Source: Hyphomicrobiales bacterium
GTDB taxonomy: Bacteria; Pseudomonadota; Alphaproteobacteria; Rhizobiales; Beijerinckiaceae
Length of the DNA: 5,026 nucleotides
Assembly: GCA_015655535.1 (NCBI GenBank)
Contig: JAATEW010000286.1
Coordinates: forward strand, 1-5,026
Direction of reading: 5' to 3'
Every line of letters begins with the position of its first letter. Position 1 is the stretch's first letter. The notes below the pieces were generated by a model, which was given only the letters and a program-made list of their open reading frames with translations, had not been told where the DNA came from and searched no databases. Made by a program: the position numbers and the translations under genes. Positions 1 through 4,614 of the stretch are shown here, piece after piece.

Positions 1-554
1 GCTACGACCGCGAAACGCTGGAAGTGAAATATCGCGAGAAATCCATCGCCGACGTGCTCGACATGACGGTCGAGGAAGCGGGCATATTGTTCAAGGCCGT
101 GCCGTCGATCCGCGAAAAGATGGAAACGCTCTCGCGGGTCGGCCTCGGCTATATCAAGGTCGGCCAGCAGGCCAATACGCTCTCGGGCGGCGAGGCACAG
201 CGGGTGAAGCTCGCCAAGGAATTGGCGCGCCGTTCGACCGGCCGCACGCTTTATATTCTGGACGAGCCGACGACAGGCCTGCACTTCCACGATGTCGCGA
301 AGCTGTTGGAGGTGCTGCACGAGCTTGTCGATCAGGGCAATAGCGTCGTCGTCATCGAGCATAACCTCGAAGTCGTCAAAACGGCGGATTGGGTGATCGA
401 TCTTGGCCCCGAAGGCGGCGACGGCGGCGGCGAGATCGTCGCCGAAGGCACGCCCGAGCAAATCGTCAAAGTGAAGAAAAGCTATACGGGGAAGTTTCTC
501 GCCGAGGTGCTGGCACGCCGTCCTTTGAAGAAAGAAAAAGCCGCGGCAGAGTGA
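1..554 (+). CDS. uvrA: UvrA, excinuclease ABC subunit A, C-terminal part (5' end outside window)
   Basis: UvrA is the ATP-driven damage-recognition subunit of the UvrABC nucleotide excision repair system and works as a dimer on DNA with UvrB. The reading frame is open from the first full codon at base 3 and supplies the last 183 residues of a protein usually about 940-1000 residues long, so only the C-terminal ABC ATPase half is present. The opening residues YDRETLEVKY match the stretch after the UvrA zinc finger. The ABC signature LSGGEAQRVKLA lies at about bases 180-215, Walker B ILDEPTTGLH at about 255-284, and the switch histidine in VIEHNL at about 351-368. The tail ends LKKEKAAAE-stop. 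A second, diverged copy of this tail lies at 2062-2109 (see repeats). The family assignment is secure; start and upstream neighbours cannot be seen. Confidence 0.97.
   Translation, partial: YDRETLEVKYREKSIADVLDMTVEEAGILFKAVPSIREKMETLSRVGLGYIKVGQQANTLSGGEAQRVKLAKELARRSTGRTLYILDEPTTGLHFHDVAKLLEVLHELVDQGNSVVVIEHNLEVVKTADWVIDLGPEGGDGGGEIVAEGTPEQIVKVKKSYTGKFLAEVLARRPLKKEKAAAE
529..552 (+). repeat. 24-bp direct repeat, left copy, inside the uvrA 3' end
   Basis: These 24 bases, covering the last codons of uvrA up to the first base of its stop codon, recur exactly at 2084-2107 in the same orientation. The two copies bracket about 1.5 kb containing toxin-antitoxin relics. This resembles the direct repeats left when an element inserts at the 3' end of a conserved gene and rebuilds its coding end, but no integrase gene is present here. 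Confidence 0.8.
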
Positions 555-574
555 TTAGGGTGGTGATAGAGAAA

Positions 575-603
575 TTGAGAATGTTCCAGCATATGCTTCT
601 AAC
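575..603 (+). promoter_or_regulatory. Putative promoter with palindromic operator for the RelB-like antitoxin
   Basis: TTGAGA (575-580) and TCTAAC (598-603) are separated by exactly 17 bases and fit a sigma-70 promoter with 5/6 and 4/6 matches. The spacer contains a perfect 10-bp palindrome, AGCATATGCT (588-597). A dyad between -35 and -10 is the usual place for a type II antitoxin to bind and repress its own operon. The antitoxin start codon follows at 642. The -10 is weak, so this is a moderate call. Confidence 0.4.
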
Positions 604-641
604 GGAGCCCCGAGCGCTGTGAGACAAGTGAGGTCAAACCA

Positions 642-842
642 ATGACCCGTATCAAAGAAATTGAAAAAGCCATAACCGATCTGCCGAGAGAGCAATTGGC
701 TGAATTCCGCGTCTGGTTCGAGACATTCGATGCTCAAAACTTCGACGCCGCCATCGGGCGGGATGCCGAAGCGGGCAAGCTCGACCGGTTCGCCGAAGAA
801 GCCCTTGGCGAATATAAAAAAGGCCGCATCCGCGAATTATGA
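642..842 (+). CDS. RelB-like type II antitoxin, orphaned
   Basis: This encodes a 66-residue acidic protein of the small antitoxin family commonly paired with RelE/ParE-type toxins. Visible family features are the amphipathic N-terminus (KEIEKAITDLP), the FRVWFETFDAQ block, the D-x-x-AGKLD-x-x-AEEAL stretch and a basic tail (KKGRIREL). It should bind DNA and neutralise the partner toxin. The ATG is preceded by GAGG at 630-633 with an 8-base spacer. The stop TGA overlaps the ATG of the next frame (ATGA at 839-842), the translational coupling typical of TA operons. Only the first few toxin codons survive, so this antitoxin seems to have no local toxin. It could persist as a regulator, as an anti-addiction protein against a related toxin elsewhere, or as a decaying gene. 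The exact subfamily is uncertain. Confidence 0.75.
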   Translation: MTRIKEIEKAITDLPREQLAEFRVWFETFDAQNFDAAIGRDAEAGKLDRFAEEALGEYKKGRIREL

Positions 843-886
843 AACATTTCGCCAGTTCAAAGTTGAAGGCGTCAACGAGAGCGGAG
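839..886 (+). pseudogene. 5' remnant of a RelE/ParE-like toxin gene
   Basis: The frame starting at the ATG that overlaps the antitoxin stop reads MKHFASSK. This matches, from memory, the start of the small RelE-like toxins encoded after this antitoxin type (MKHFAS followed by a Phe-Trp helix of about 80-90 residues in total). After about eight codons the similarity stops, and the frame then runs antisense through the convergent Xre gene to 1036. No body of a RelE toxin (basic beta-sheet core, RVGLHYRAL-like strand) is present. The 3' limit given is where the convergent gene ends and is only approximate. I infer a deletion or recombination that removed the toxin; the short match makes this moderate. 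Confidence 0.5.
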
Positions 887-1165
887 CTATCCGACAGCTT
901 CCGCAACCAAATCCGGATGGCGGCCGATAACGCGAACATAAGCTATGGCAAAATCCGGCACCGTGACCCTGGCCTGCTCCCAATCGCGGAGGGTGCCGAC
1001 CGGGACATGAAAGCGGTCCGCGAATTCCGTCTGTGAGAGGCCGAGTCCAGTCCTGGTTTTGCGGATCATGCGAGCCCGCTGTCCACGGTCCAAAGCCTCG
1101 GAGGTGACGTCAAAATCTTCCGGGTCGGCCGGGTCAGCGGGAAGAACGATAGATTCTTTCTTCAC
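887..1165 (-). CDS. Xre-family helix-turn-helix antitoxin of a BrnT-type module
   Basis: This encodes a 92-residue protein with a single Xre/Cro-type helix-turn-helix near residues 42-64 (LGLSQTEFADRFHVPVGTLR followed by DWEQ). The N-terminus MKKESIV and the ending AYVRVIGRHPDLVAEAVG are typical of HTH antitoxins encoded directly after BrnT-like toxins. The likely start is GTG at 1165, with AAGGAG about 8 bases upstream on the minus strand. It begins inside the 3' end of the broken brnT, whose frame ends at 1134, so the two genes overlap by 32 bases as in intact modules. It probably binds the palindrome at 1393-1413 and represses the operon. The gene looks complete although its toxin is disrupted, so it may act as a stand-alone repressor. 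Confidence 0.75.
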   Translation of the reverse strand: MKKESIVLPADPADPEDFDVTSEALDRGQRARMIRKTRTGLGLSQTEFADRFHVPVGTLRDWEQARVTVPDFAIAYVRVIGRHPDLVAEAVG

Positions 1166-1386
1166 CCTTGTTGCTCCTTCTCACTGAGATGAAACGTGCA
1201 AACTTGTCACGCCAGACAAAAACGCCAGTGAACAGTTTTGCGCCAACACAGCCAATGACTTTGAACCGTTCCTCGCGGTCGACTGGCCGAATAGAGGGAA
1301 TGATCAGGTGATTTTCGTCCCGGAAAATCTCGTCGCCAAACGAAAGAGACAGTCTATGCTTTTAGGGGATCGAACCTGTCTTCCAT
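1134..1386 (-). pseudogene. brnT: BrnT-family RNase toxin, frameshifted by an internal deletion
   Basis: BrnT toxins are RelE-fold ribonucleases of about 90 residues. On the minus strand, bases 1361-1134 are open for 75 codons and read KHRLSLSFGDEIF, then the ERFKVIG strand, FVWRDKFARFISVRRSN and finally KGEERIYRSSR-stop. That is the characteristic BrnT body and its RRI/FIS-x-RR ending. The expected N-terminus appears in another frame from ATG 1386: MEDRFDPLKA-stop, where family members read FDP-x-K, about six residues including Asn, then KHG. About 20 bases therefore appear to be missing between FDPLK and KHR, giving a net +1 shift and stopping the toxin after 10 codons. No convincing alternative start lies in the open part. 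The downstream Xre gene overlaps its 3' end. Family assignment rests on recognised motifs, not a search. Confidence 0.7.
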
Positions 1387-1391
1387 GGTCA

Positions 1392-1420
1392 AATATACGG
1401 AATTTCCGTATATGGTGCAA
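1392..1420 (-). promoter_or_regulatory. Promoter and palindromic operator of the brnT-xre operon
   Basis: Read on the minus strand, TTGCAC (1420-1415) and TATATT (1397-1392) are separated by exactly 17 bases. A near-perfect palindrome with 10-bp arms (ATATACGGAA and its complement) around a single central base occupies 1393-1413, so it fills the spacer and overlaps the -10. This is the expected geometry for autorepression by the Xre antitoxin. The -10 ends only five bases before the brnT ATG at 1386, so a transcript starting at the usual distance would have almost no 5' leader. Confidence 0.65.
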
Positions 1421-1466
1421 TGGCTCATTCAGCAAATAATCCCGCGCCGTTTACGCAGCCGCGTAT

Positions 1467-1592
1467 ATGAGCCCGAGCTTCTTTATGCTCATTGCGCAAA
1501 AGAGCTGGCTGGAGGTTCGAGCCGACTTTCTCTCGTCCTCTATTCCGCGGCGGGCGACGGCGGTACAGGCACTCATAGGTCAAGCACGGTAA
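1467..1592 (+). pseudogene. Short unrecognised reading frame, possible gene fragment
   Basis: An ATG-started frame of 41 codons reads MSPSFFMLIAQKSWLEVRAD, then ends ALIGQAR-stop. The frame is open back to 1440, so the preceding residues (RAVYAAAY) may also be coding. Amino-acid and codon composition look protein-like, but there is no ribosome binding site before the ATG and I recognise no family. It lies between the brnT promoter and a palindromic repeat, in DNA without an intact gene. It may be the tail of a lost gene or chance. Confidence 0.2.
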
Positions 1593-1637
1593 GGACGTCG
1601 CATGGAGATTCATGCGCGGCTATAGGCGCAGGCCTGC

Positions 1638-1754
1638 TAGAGCGGAATGAGCAAAAGTGTAAGCGGTTTTGCGCCCGCATCCCGCTCTAAGTCTTTAGAA
1701 TCGATCACGTTCATGATTTTGGATTAATTCAATCCAAAATCATCGTGATCTAAA
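1638..1754. repeat. Two-hairpin palindromic intergenic repeat of Rhizobiales type
   Basis: Two adjacent inverted repeats are visible. The first has arms TAGAGCGGAATG (1638-1649) and CATCCCGCTCTA (1678-1689), with one mismatch, and a nested GCAAAA/TTTTGC pair at 1651-1656 and 1667-1672. The second pairs TGATTTTGGATT (1714-1725) with AATCCAAAATCA (1731-1742), extended by GATCACG/CGTGATC (1703-1709, 1744-1750) across a small bulge. This two-part layout resembles short palindromic repeats scattered between genes in many Rhizobiales genomes. No transposase is encoded. The element sits just before the start-less frame at 1762. Confidence 0.65.
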
Positions 1755-1761
1755 GTTTTGA

Positions 1762-2058
1762 TGGACTGAGCCAACTTCCAGCGCGGCACTCGAATTTAAC
1801 AACGTCTTCGACTCCAACCGCCCCGCGGTCTTCACCGCTAAAATTCCAGACGCGACGTGGCTCAATAAAGGCGCTGTTCGTCTCAAGCTCGGTAGCTGGG
1901 GTGATTATCCGGAGTCAACGATCGAGTTGCCGCAGAGCAACCTCGCCATCAACGACACGCTTTGCGTATCCGCACGTGAAGGATTTCTGCGTATCCCTTG
2001 GTATCGTTTAAGCCGCCCTCTTAGCAGCGGTTCACAAACGCTTTGTCAGCCTGCTTAG
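1762..2058 (+). pseudogene. Start-less coding fragment of unknown family (C-terminal remnant)
   Basis: One frame is open for 98 codons up to TAG at 2056-2058 and has no ATG or GTG; its only alternative start, a TTG, lies near residue 56. The product reads protein-like, including residues such as FDSNRPAVFTAKIPDATW, then AVRLKLGSWGDYPESTIELP and the later SAREGFLRIPWYRL. It has a mixed hydrophobic/aromatic pattern suggestive of a beta-rich fold and uses ordinary codons. A TGA at 1759-1761 closes the frame on the left, immediately after the palindromic repeat. I read it as the 3' part of a gene whose 5' end was lost, perhaps when the repeat or islet arrived. I do not recognise the family and assign no function. 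It could still be a chance open frame. Confidence 0.35.
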
Positions 2059-2061
2059 CCA

Positions 2062-2109
2062 GCGCGGCATCCGCTCAAGAAAGAGAAAGAAAAAGCCGCG
2101 GCAGAGTAA
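2062..2109 (+). repeat. Second, diverged copy of the uvrA 3' end, including the 24-bp direct repeat
   Basis: These bases encode ARHPLKKEKEKAAAE-stop. The uvrA tail at 513-554 encodes ARRPLKKEKAAAE-stop. The first six codons differ mostly at synonymous third positions (for example GCA/GCG, CCT/CCG, TTG/CTC), whereas the last 24 bases before the stop codon's second base are identical (2084-2107 against 529-552). The right copy has two extra codons (KE). Protein conservation with silent differences means this is a true uvrA tail from a diverged copy, not a chance match. It marks the right boundary of the accessory islet. Confidence 0.75.
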
Positions 2110-2362
2110 AGAAAAGGATAACGCGCGCGCGGTACCGGAATGCCGATTCATCGGCTGCGCTGCAAGCTTCAGTTGCGATTATCGGCGCCGCTTCGAGCCT
2201 GCACCGCTTATACCGCGAGACCTTAATATCGACTCTGATCCGGGCGCCGGAATTATAAGCAAATGTACCTATTTTCGTTTACGAGACCACAAGACCTTCG
2301 ATGTAATCTCCACGAGATCGGGGGCCATGACGGCCTCGCGACATCGCAATGGGAAACCCATC
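2110..2362. other. Intergenic region upstream of the Flp pilin
   Basis: No gene is supported here. A small inverted repeat, GCCGAT/ATCGGC with a 2-base gap, lies at 2142-2155. Just before the pilin start, ATGGG and CCCAT (2349-2353, 2357-2361) can form a 5-bp stem that includes the GGGA ribosome-binding bases. An upstream in-frame ATG at 2327 would extend the pilin by 12 residues, but these do not resemble a pilin leader. I see no promoter that I would assign with confidence. Confidence 0.4.
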
Positions 2363-2527
2363 ATGAAGAATTTTTTGTCTCGCTTCTCGCGGGATGAATC
2401 CGGTGCCACGGCCATTGAATACGGCCTCATCGCTGGCCTCATCGCCGTCGTCATCATCGCCACGATTACGACCGTTGGCTCGAATCTGTCAGCCAAATTC
2501 AACGCCATCGCCAACAATCTGACCTAA
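2363..2527 (+). CDS. Flp-family type IVb pilin
   Basis: This encodes a 54-residue precursor of the Flp/Fap pilin family, the subunit of thin adhesive pili built by the Tad secretion machinery in the inner membrane. The leader MKNFLSRFSRDESG is followed by ATAIEYGLIAGLIAVVIIAT, the classic Flp signature. Cleavage by the TadV/CpaA prepilin peptidase is expected after Gly14, with Glu19 and Tyr20 at positions +5 and +6 of the mature pilin. One hydrophobic helix (about 21-38) anchors and packs the subunit, and the tail is short and polar (NLSAKFNAIANNLT). The ATG at 2363 is preferred to 2327 because it gives the standard leader, with GGGA 8 bases upstream. No tad/cpa genes are in the window, so it appears as a single-gene unit ended by the terminator at 2546-2596. 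Confidence 0.92.
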   Translation: MKNFLSRFSRDESGATAIEYGLIAGLIAVVIIATITTVGSNLSAKFNAIANNLT

Positions 2528-2545
2528 GCTTTTTGCTTCAAGACC

Positions 2546-2596
2546 AAACGCGTCTTCGGATCCCCCAGCGAGCGATCCGGAGACGCGTTTTCTTTT
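2546..2596 (+). terminator. Strong intrinsic terminator after the pilin gene
   Basis: AAACGCGTCTTCGGATC (2546-2562) pairs with GATCCGGAGACGCGTTT (2574-2590), giving a 17-bp stem with one G-T wobble around an 11-base loop. It is followed by a T-rich run, TTTTCTTTT, at 2588-2596. It starts 18 bases after the pilin stop. The convergent deacetylase ends at 2595, so the same stem may also stop minus-strand transcription, although the T-run on that side is poor. Confidence 0.85.
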
Positions 2597-3677
2597 ACGC
2601 GCTCATCAGCATCAAAAGATGCGCGGCGGATGACGCGGCCAGACCTTCGAGATCATAGCCGCCTTCGAGGACCGAGACGATCCGGCCTTTGGAATGTTTC
2701 GCCGCGAGCCCCATCAGCTTCTCGGTGATCCAGGCGAAATCCACCGCTTCGAGATTGATGCTGGCCAGCGGATCGAGCCTATGCGCGTCGAAGCCGGCCG
2801 AGATCACGATGAGGTCCGGCGCGAAAGCGTCGACGCGCGGCAGAACACGCGTTTCCATCGCCGCGCGAAAGGCCTCGCCGCCGTCGCCGGAGCTCAACGG
2901 CGCATTGACGACCGTATTGTGCTCTCCCACTTCGCTCACCGCGCCGGTGCCCGGAAACAAGGGCATCTGATGCGTCGAGGCGTAAAGCACGCTCGGATCG
3001 TCCCAGAAGATATCCTGCGTGCCATTGCCGTGGTGCACGTCGAAATCAACGATCGCGACGCGTTCGGCGCCATGCACCGCCTGTGCATGCCTTGCCGCGA
3101 TGGCGGCCGTGTTGAAGAAGCAGAAGCCCATGGGCGTCGCGCGCTCGGCGTGATGGCCGCAAGGCCGCATGGCGACGAAGGCATTGGTGGCGTTTCCGCG
3201 CATCACCTCGTTGACCGCAGCCGAAGCGCCGCCGATCGTGTGCATGAGGGCCTCCCAGGTGCCGGGGCTCATGACCGTGTCGCCGCCGTCGATCCTGATC
3301 CGGCCTTCCTTCGGCGCCGCGGCTTCGATGGCCCGGACATATTCCTCCGGATGAACCCGCAGCAAGGCCGCGGTGTCGGCGCCAGGCGCCGGGGCGCGGT
3401 GAAGGTTTTGGAAACGTTCATGCTCGACCATTTGCTCAATGATTCGCAAACGGTCGGCCCGCTCCGGATGGCCGGCACCCGTGTCATGTTCCAGTCCGGA
3501 CGGGTGACTCAGAAAAAGCGTGGTCAAGGCAAACTCGCTGGCTGACGGAGAAAGGCAACGGCCCCTCGCCTTTGGCCAGTTTGGCGCGGGGAGAGGAACG
3601 GCGCGGTTTATGACCGGGTTGGGGAGTTCTGTCCAAGCGAAAGTGAGCGGGTCGGTAAGCTCTGCAGGAAGAAACAT
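2595..3677 (-). CDS. Histone deacetylase / acetylpolyamine amidohydrolase family protein
   Basis: This is a zinc-dependent amidohydrolase of the arginase/deacetylase fold that removes acetyl or similar acyl groups from lysines, polyamines or small amides; the substrate cannot be told from sequence. Numbered from ATG 3677 (360 residues), the charge-relay pair is His175-His176 in RPCGHHAE, zinc ligands are Asp213 and His215 in DFDVHHGNG and Asp297 in SAGFDAH, and the catalytic tyrosine is Tyr341 in EGGYD. All key residues are present. ATG 3677 is chosen because AGGGAGGT lies 7 bases upstream. However, family homology begins at LTTLFLSHPSG, so a TTG start at 3527 (310 residues, close to the usual family length) is a serious alternative; an ATG at 3713 is less likely. 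The gene is convergent with the pilin and divergent from the L,D-transpeptidase. It appears monocistronic. Confidence 0.9.
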   Translation of the reverse strand: MFLPAELTDPLTFAWTELPNPVINRAVPLPAPNWPKARGRCLSPSASEFALTTLFLSHPSGLEHDTGAGHPERADRLRIIEQMVEHERFQNLHRAPAPGADTAALLRVHPEEYVRAIEAAAPKEGRIRIDGGDTVMSPGTWEALMHTIGGASAAVNEVMRGNATNAFVAMRPCGHHAERATPMGFCFFNTAAIAARHAQAVHGAERVAIVDFDVHHGNGTQDIFWDDPSVLYASTHQMPLFPGTGAVSEVGEHNTVVNAPLSSGDGGEAFRAAMETRVLPRVDAFAPDLIVISAGFDAHRLDPLASINLEAVDFAWITEKLMGLAAKHSKGRIVSVLEGGYDLEGLAASSAAHLLMLMSA

Positions 3678-3684
3678 CGCTGGA

Positions 3685-3692
3685 CCTCCCTG
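3685..3692 (-). promoter_or_regulatory. Strong ribosome binding site deciding the deacetylase start
   Basis: On the minus strand AGGGAGGT lies 7 bases before the ATG at 3677. The competing TTG at 3527 has only a weak GAG upstream. This is the main evidence for the longer N-terminus, against the homology evidence for the shorter one. Confidence 0.55.
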
Positions 3693-3728
3693 AAATTGTT
3701 TCTTTTCGGCCACAGCCTGGCGCGTTCT

Positions 3729-3750
3729 GTCATTCGCGGGGGTGAATGAC
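3729..3750. promoter_or_regulatory. Inverted repeat between divergent genes, possible operator
   Basis: GTCATTC (3729-3735) and GAATGAC (3744-3750) form a perfect 7-bp inverted repeat around an 8-base G-rich centre. It lies in the shared region between the minus-strand deacetylase and the plus-strand L,D-transpeptidase, so a dimeric regulator or a hairpin are both possible. There is no T-run for a terminator. I found no convincing promoter hexamers here. Confidence 0.3.
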
Positions 3751-3818
3751 GCATAAGTTTATGGAGTGTGTTGGCGTGCTGCGTTAATCGAGAAACGAAG
3801 GTTTTTGGGGGATTTTGA

Positions 3819-4424
3819 ATGTTGTTTCGTGCGGTTTTCGCAGCGCTGCCTGCGGCTCTTCTTCTCAGCGGTTGCATGTATACGGCGGTGCCGGACCCGT
3901 CGCTGTCGTCACGCGATGCCGAATTCCTCGCGGTCGTGCCGAAATACGATGTCGACAATAATTTCAAGCGCTATCTGGTCGAGGACCCGACCGGGGAGCC
4001 CCCGGGCACGATCATCGTCGATACGAAGGACAAGTTCCTCTATCTGGTTCAACCGGGCCGCAAGGCAATCCGCTACGGCGTCGCCGTCGGCAACGAAGCC
4101 TCCGGCTGGACCGGCACGGCAACCGTCGGACGCATGGCCGAATGGCCGCATTGGATGCCGCCGGCCGACATGCTTGAGCGCTGGCCACATCTGAAGCCGA
4201 CTGCGGCCGCGGGCGGCCTCGAAGGCGGCCCCGACAATCCCCTGGGCTCGCGCGCGCTTTATCTCTATCAGGGCAACAAGGACACGCTCTACCGCATCCA
4301 TGGGACGAACGAGCCCGAGAAGATCGGCCAGAACGTTTCGTCGGGCTGCATCCGCATGACCGATATCGATGCGATCGACCTCTACAACCGGGTCAAGATC
4401 GGCACCAAGGTCATCGTCCGCTAA
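3819..4424 (+). CDS. L,D-transpeptidase (YkuD domain) lipoprotein
   Basis: This encodes a 201-residue YkuD/ErfK-type L,D-transpeptidase, an enzyme that makes 3-3 cross-links in peptidoglycan or attaches proteins to it, using an active-site cysteine. The N-terminus is a lipoprotein signal with lipobox LLSGC, so Cys19 is the likely lipidated residue and the protein acts in the periplasm, membrane-anchored. The catalytic domain begins near residue 63 (GTIIVDTKDKFLYLV, a typical first strand). The active-site motif spans His161-Gly162 (RIHGTNEPEKIGQ) to SSGCIRM, with catalytic Cys177 and Arg179. The Trp- and Pro-rich insert around residues 107-125 (AEWPHWMPPADMLERWPH) is common in proteobacterial members. 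GGGGGA lies about 8 bases before the ATG. Length and motifs are complete. Its target stem peptide or partner is not evident from the neighbours. Confidence 0.95.
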   Translation: MLFRAVFAALPAALLLSGCMYTAVPDPSLSSRDAEFLAVVPKYDVDNNFKRYLVEDPTGEPPGTIIVDTKDKFLYLVQPGRKAIRYGVAVGNEASGWTGTATVGRMAEWPHWMPPADMLERWPHLKPTAAAGGLEGGPDNPLGSRALYLYQGNKDTLYRIHGTNEPEKIGQNVSSGCIRMTDIDAIDLYNRVKIGTKVIVR

Positions 4425-4426
4425 GA

Positions 4427-4476
4427 GTTAGGACTTGGGCGGTTAGGACTTTGGGCGGGAGGACTTAGGTCCTCCC
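4427..4476 (+). terminator. Repeat-rich hairpin after the L,D-transpeptidase gene
   Basis: GGGAGGAC (4457-4464) pairs perfectly with GTCCTCCC (4469-4476) around a TTAG loop. Just upstream the phrase GTTAGGACTT(T)GGGCGG occurs twice in tandem (4427-4442 and 4442-4458), and GGACTTAGG partly repeats it. The stem lies 33 bases after the stop codon and could terminate transcription, but no T-run follows, so a factor-independent terminator is not certain. Confidence 0.35.
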
Positions 4477-4510
4477 CTCGGCCGTCTCGGCGCTCCGGCG
4501 CACATCTTTA

Positions 4511-4524
4511 CGTTAAAATTAACG
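4511..4524. promoter_or_regulatory. Small AT-rich palindrome, possible operator
   Basis: CGTTAA (4511-4516) and TTAACG (4519-4524) form a 6-bp inverted repeat with a two-base centre, an AT-rich dyad in GC-rich surroundings about 90 bases before the small peptide gene. A weak promoter candidate, TTCACT (4541-4546) with TACATT (4565-4570) and an 18-base spacer, follows. Both are tentative. Confidence 0.25.
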
Positions 4525-4561
4525 CTCGCTGAACCGGACTTTCACTCAGGCTTCACCTGTG

Positions 4562-4600
4562 ATCTACATTATGACCCATGGGGGTCAGGACAAAGTAGAT
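4562..4600 (+). promoter_or_regulatory. Nested stem-loop just upstream of the small peptide gene
   Basis: ATCTAC (4562-4567) pairs with GTAGAT (4595-4600), and inside it TGACCC (4572-4577) pairs with GGGTCA (4582-4587). The GGAGGAG ribosome binding site (4604-4610) begins three bases after the outer stem. If this part is transcribed it could form a leader structure; if not, it may be a protein-binding dyad. Confidence 0.35.
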
Positions 4601-4614
4601 ACTGGAGGAGTTTC

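Noticed and set aside
839..1036. A 65-codon frame continuing from the RelE-like start
   Set aside because: Only the first codons resemble the toxin. The rest is the antisense of the Xre gene, so it was recorded as a remnant rather than a gene.
1385..1690. A 101-codon plus-strand frame starting in the brnT operator
   Set aside because: It spans the operator, promoter and first hairpin of the palindromic repeat, and its product has no family-like pattern.
529..2107. A complete mobile element with its own integrase
   Set aside because: The direct repeats are there, but no integrase, transposase or excisionase fragment can be read between them, so only a remnant or recombination scar is claimed.
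2043..2258. A 71-codon plus-strand frame across the right repeat
   Set aside because: It reads the duplicated uvrA tail in the wrong frame (Arg/Lys-rich) and then intergenic DNA; there is no RBS or recognisable family.
2694..3545. A 283-codon plus-strand frame opposite the deacetylase gene
   Set aside because: It lies antisense to a gene with every catalytic motif intact. Its Arg/His-rich, low-complexity product is what a GC-rich antisense frame gives.
3909..4301. A 130-codon minus-strand frame inside the L,D-transpeptidase gene
   Set aside because: It is fully antisense to a well-supported gene with a complete active site and lipobox.
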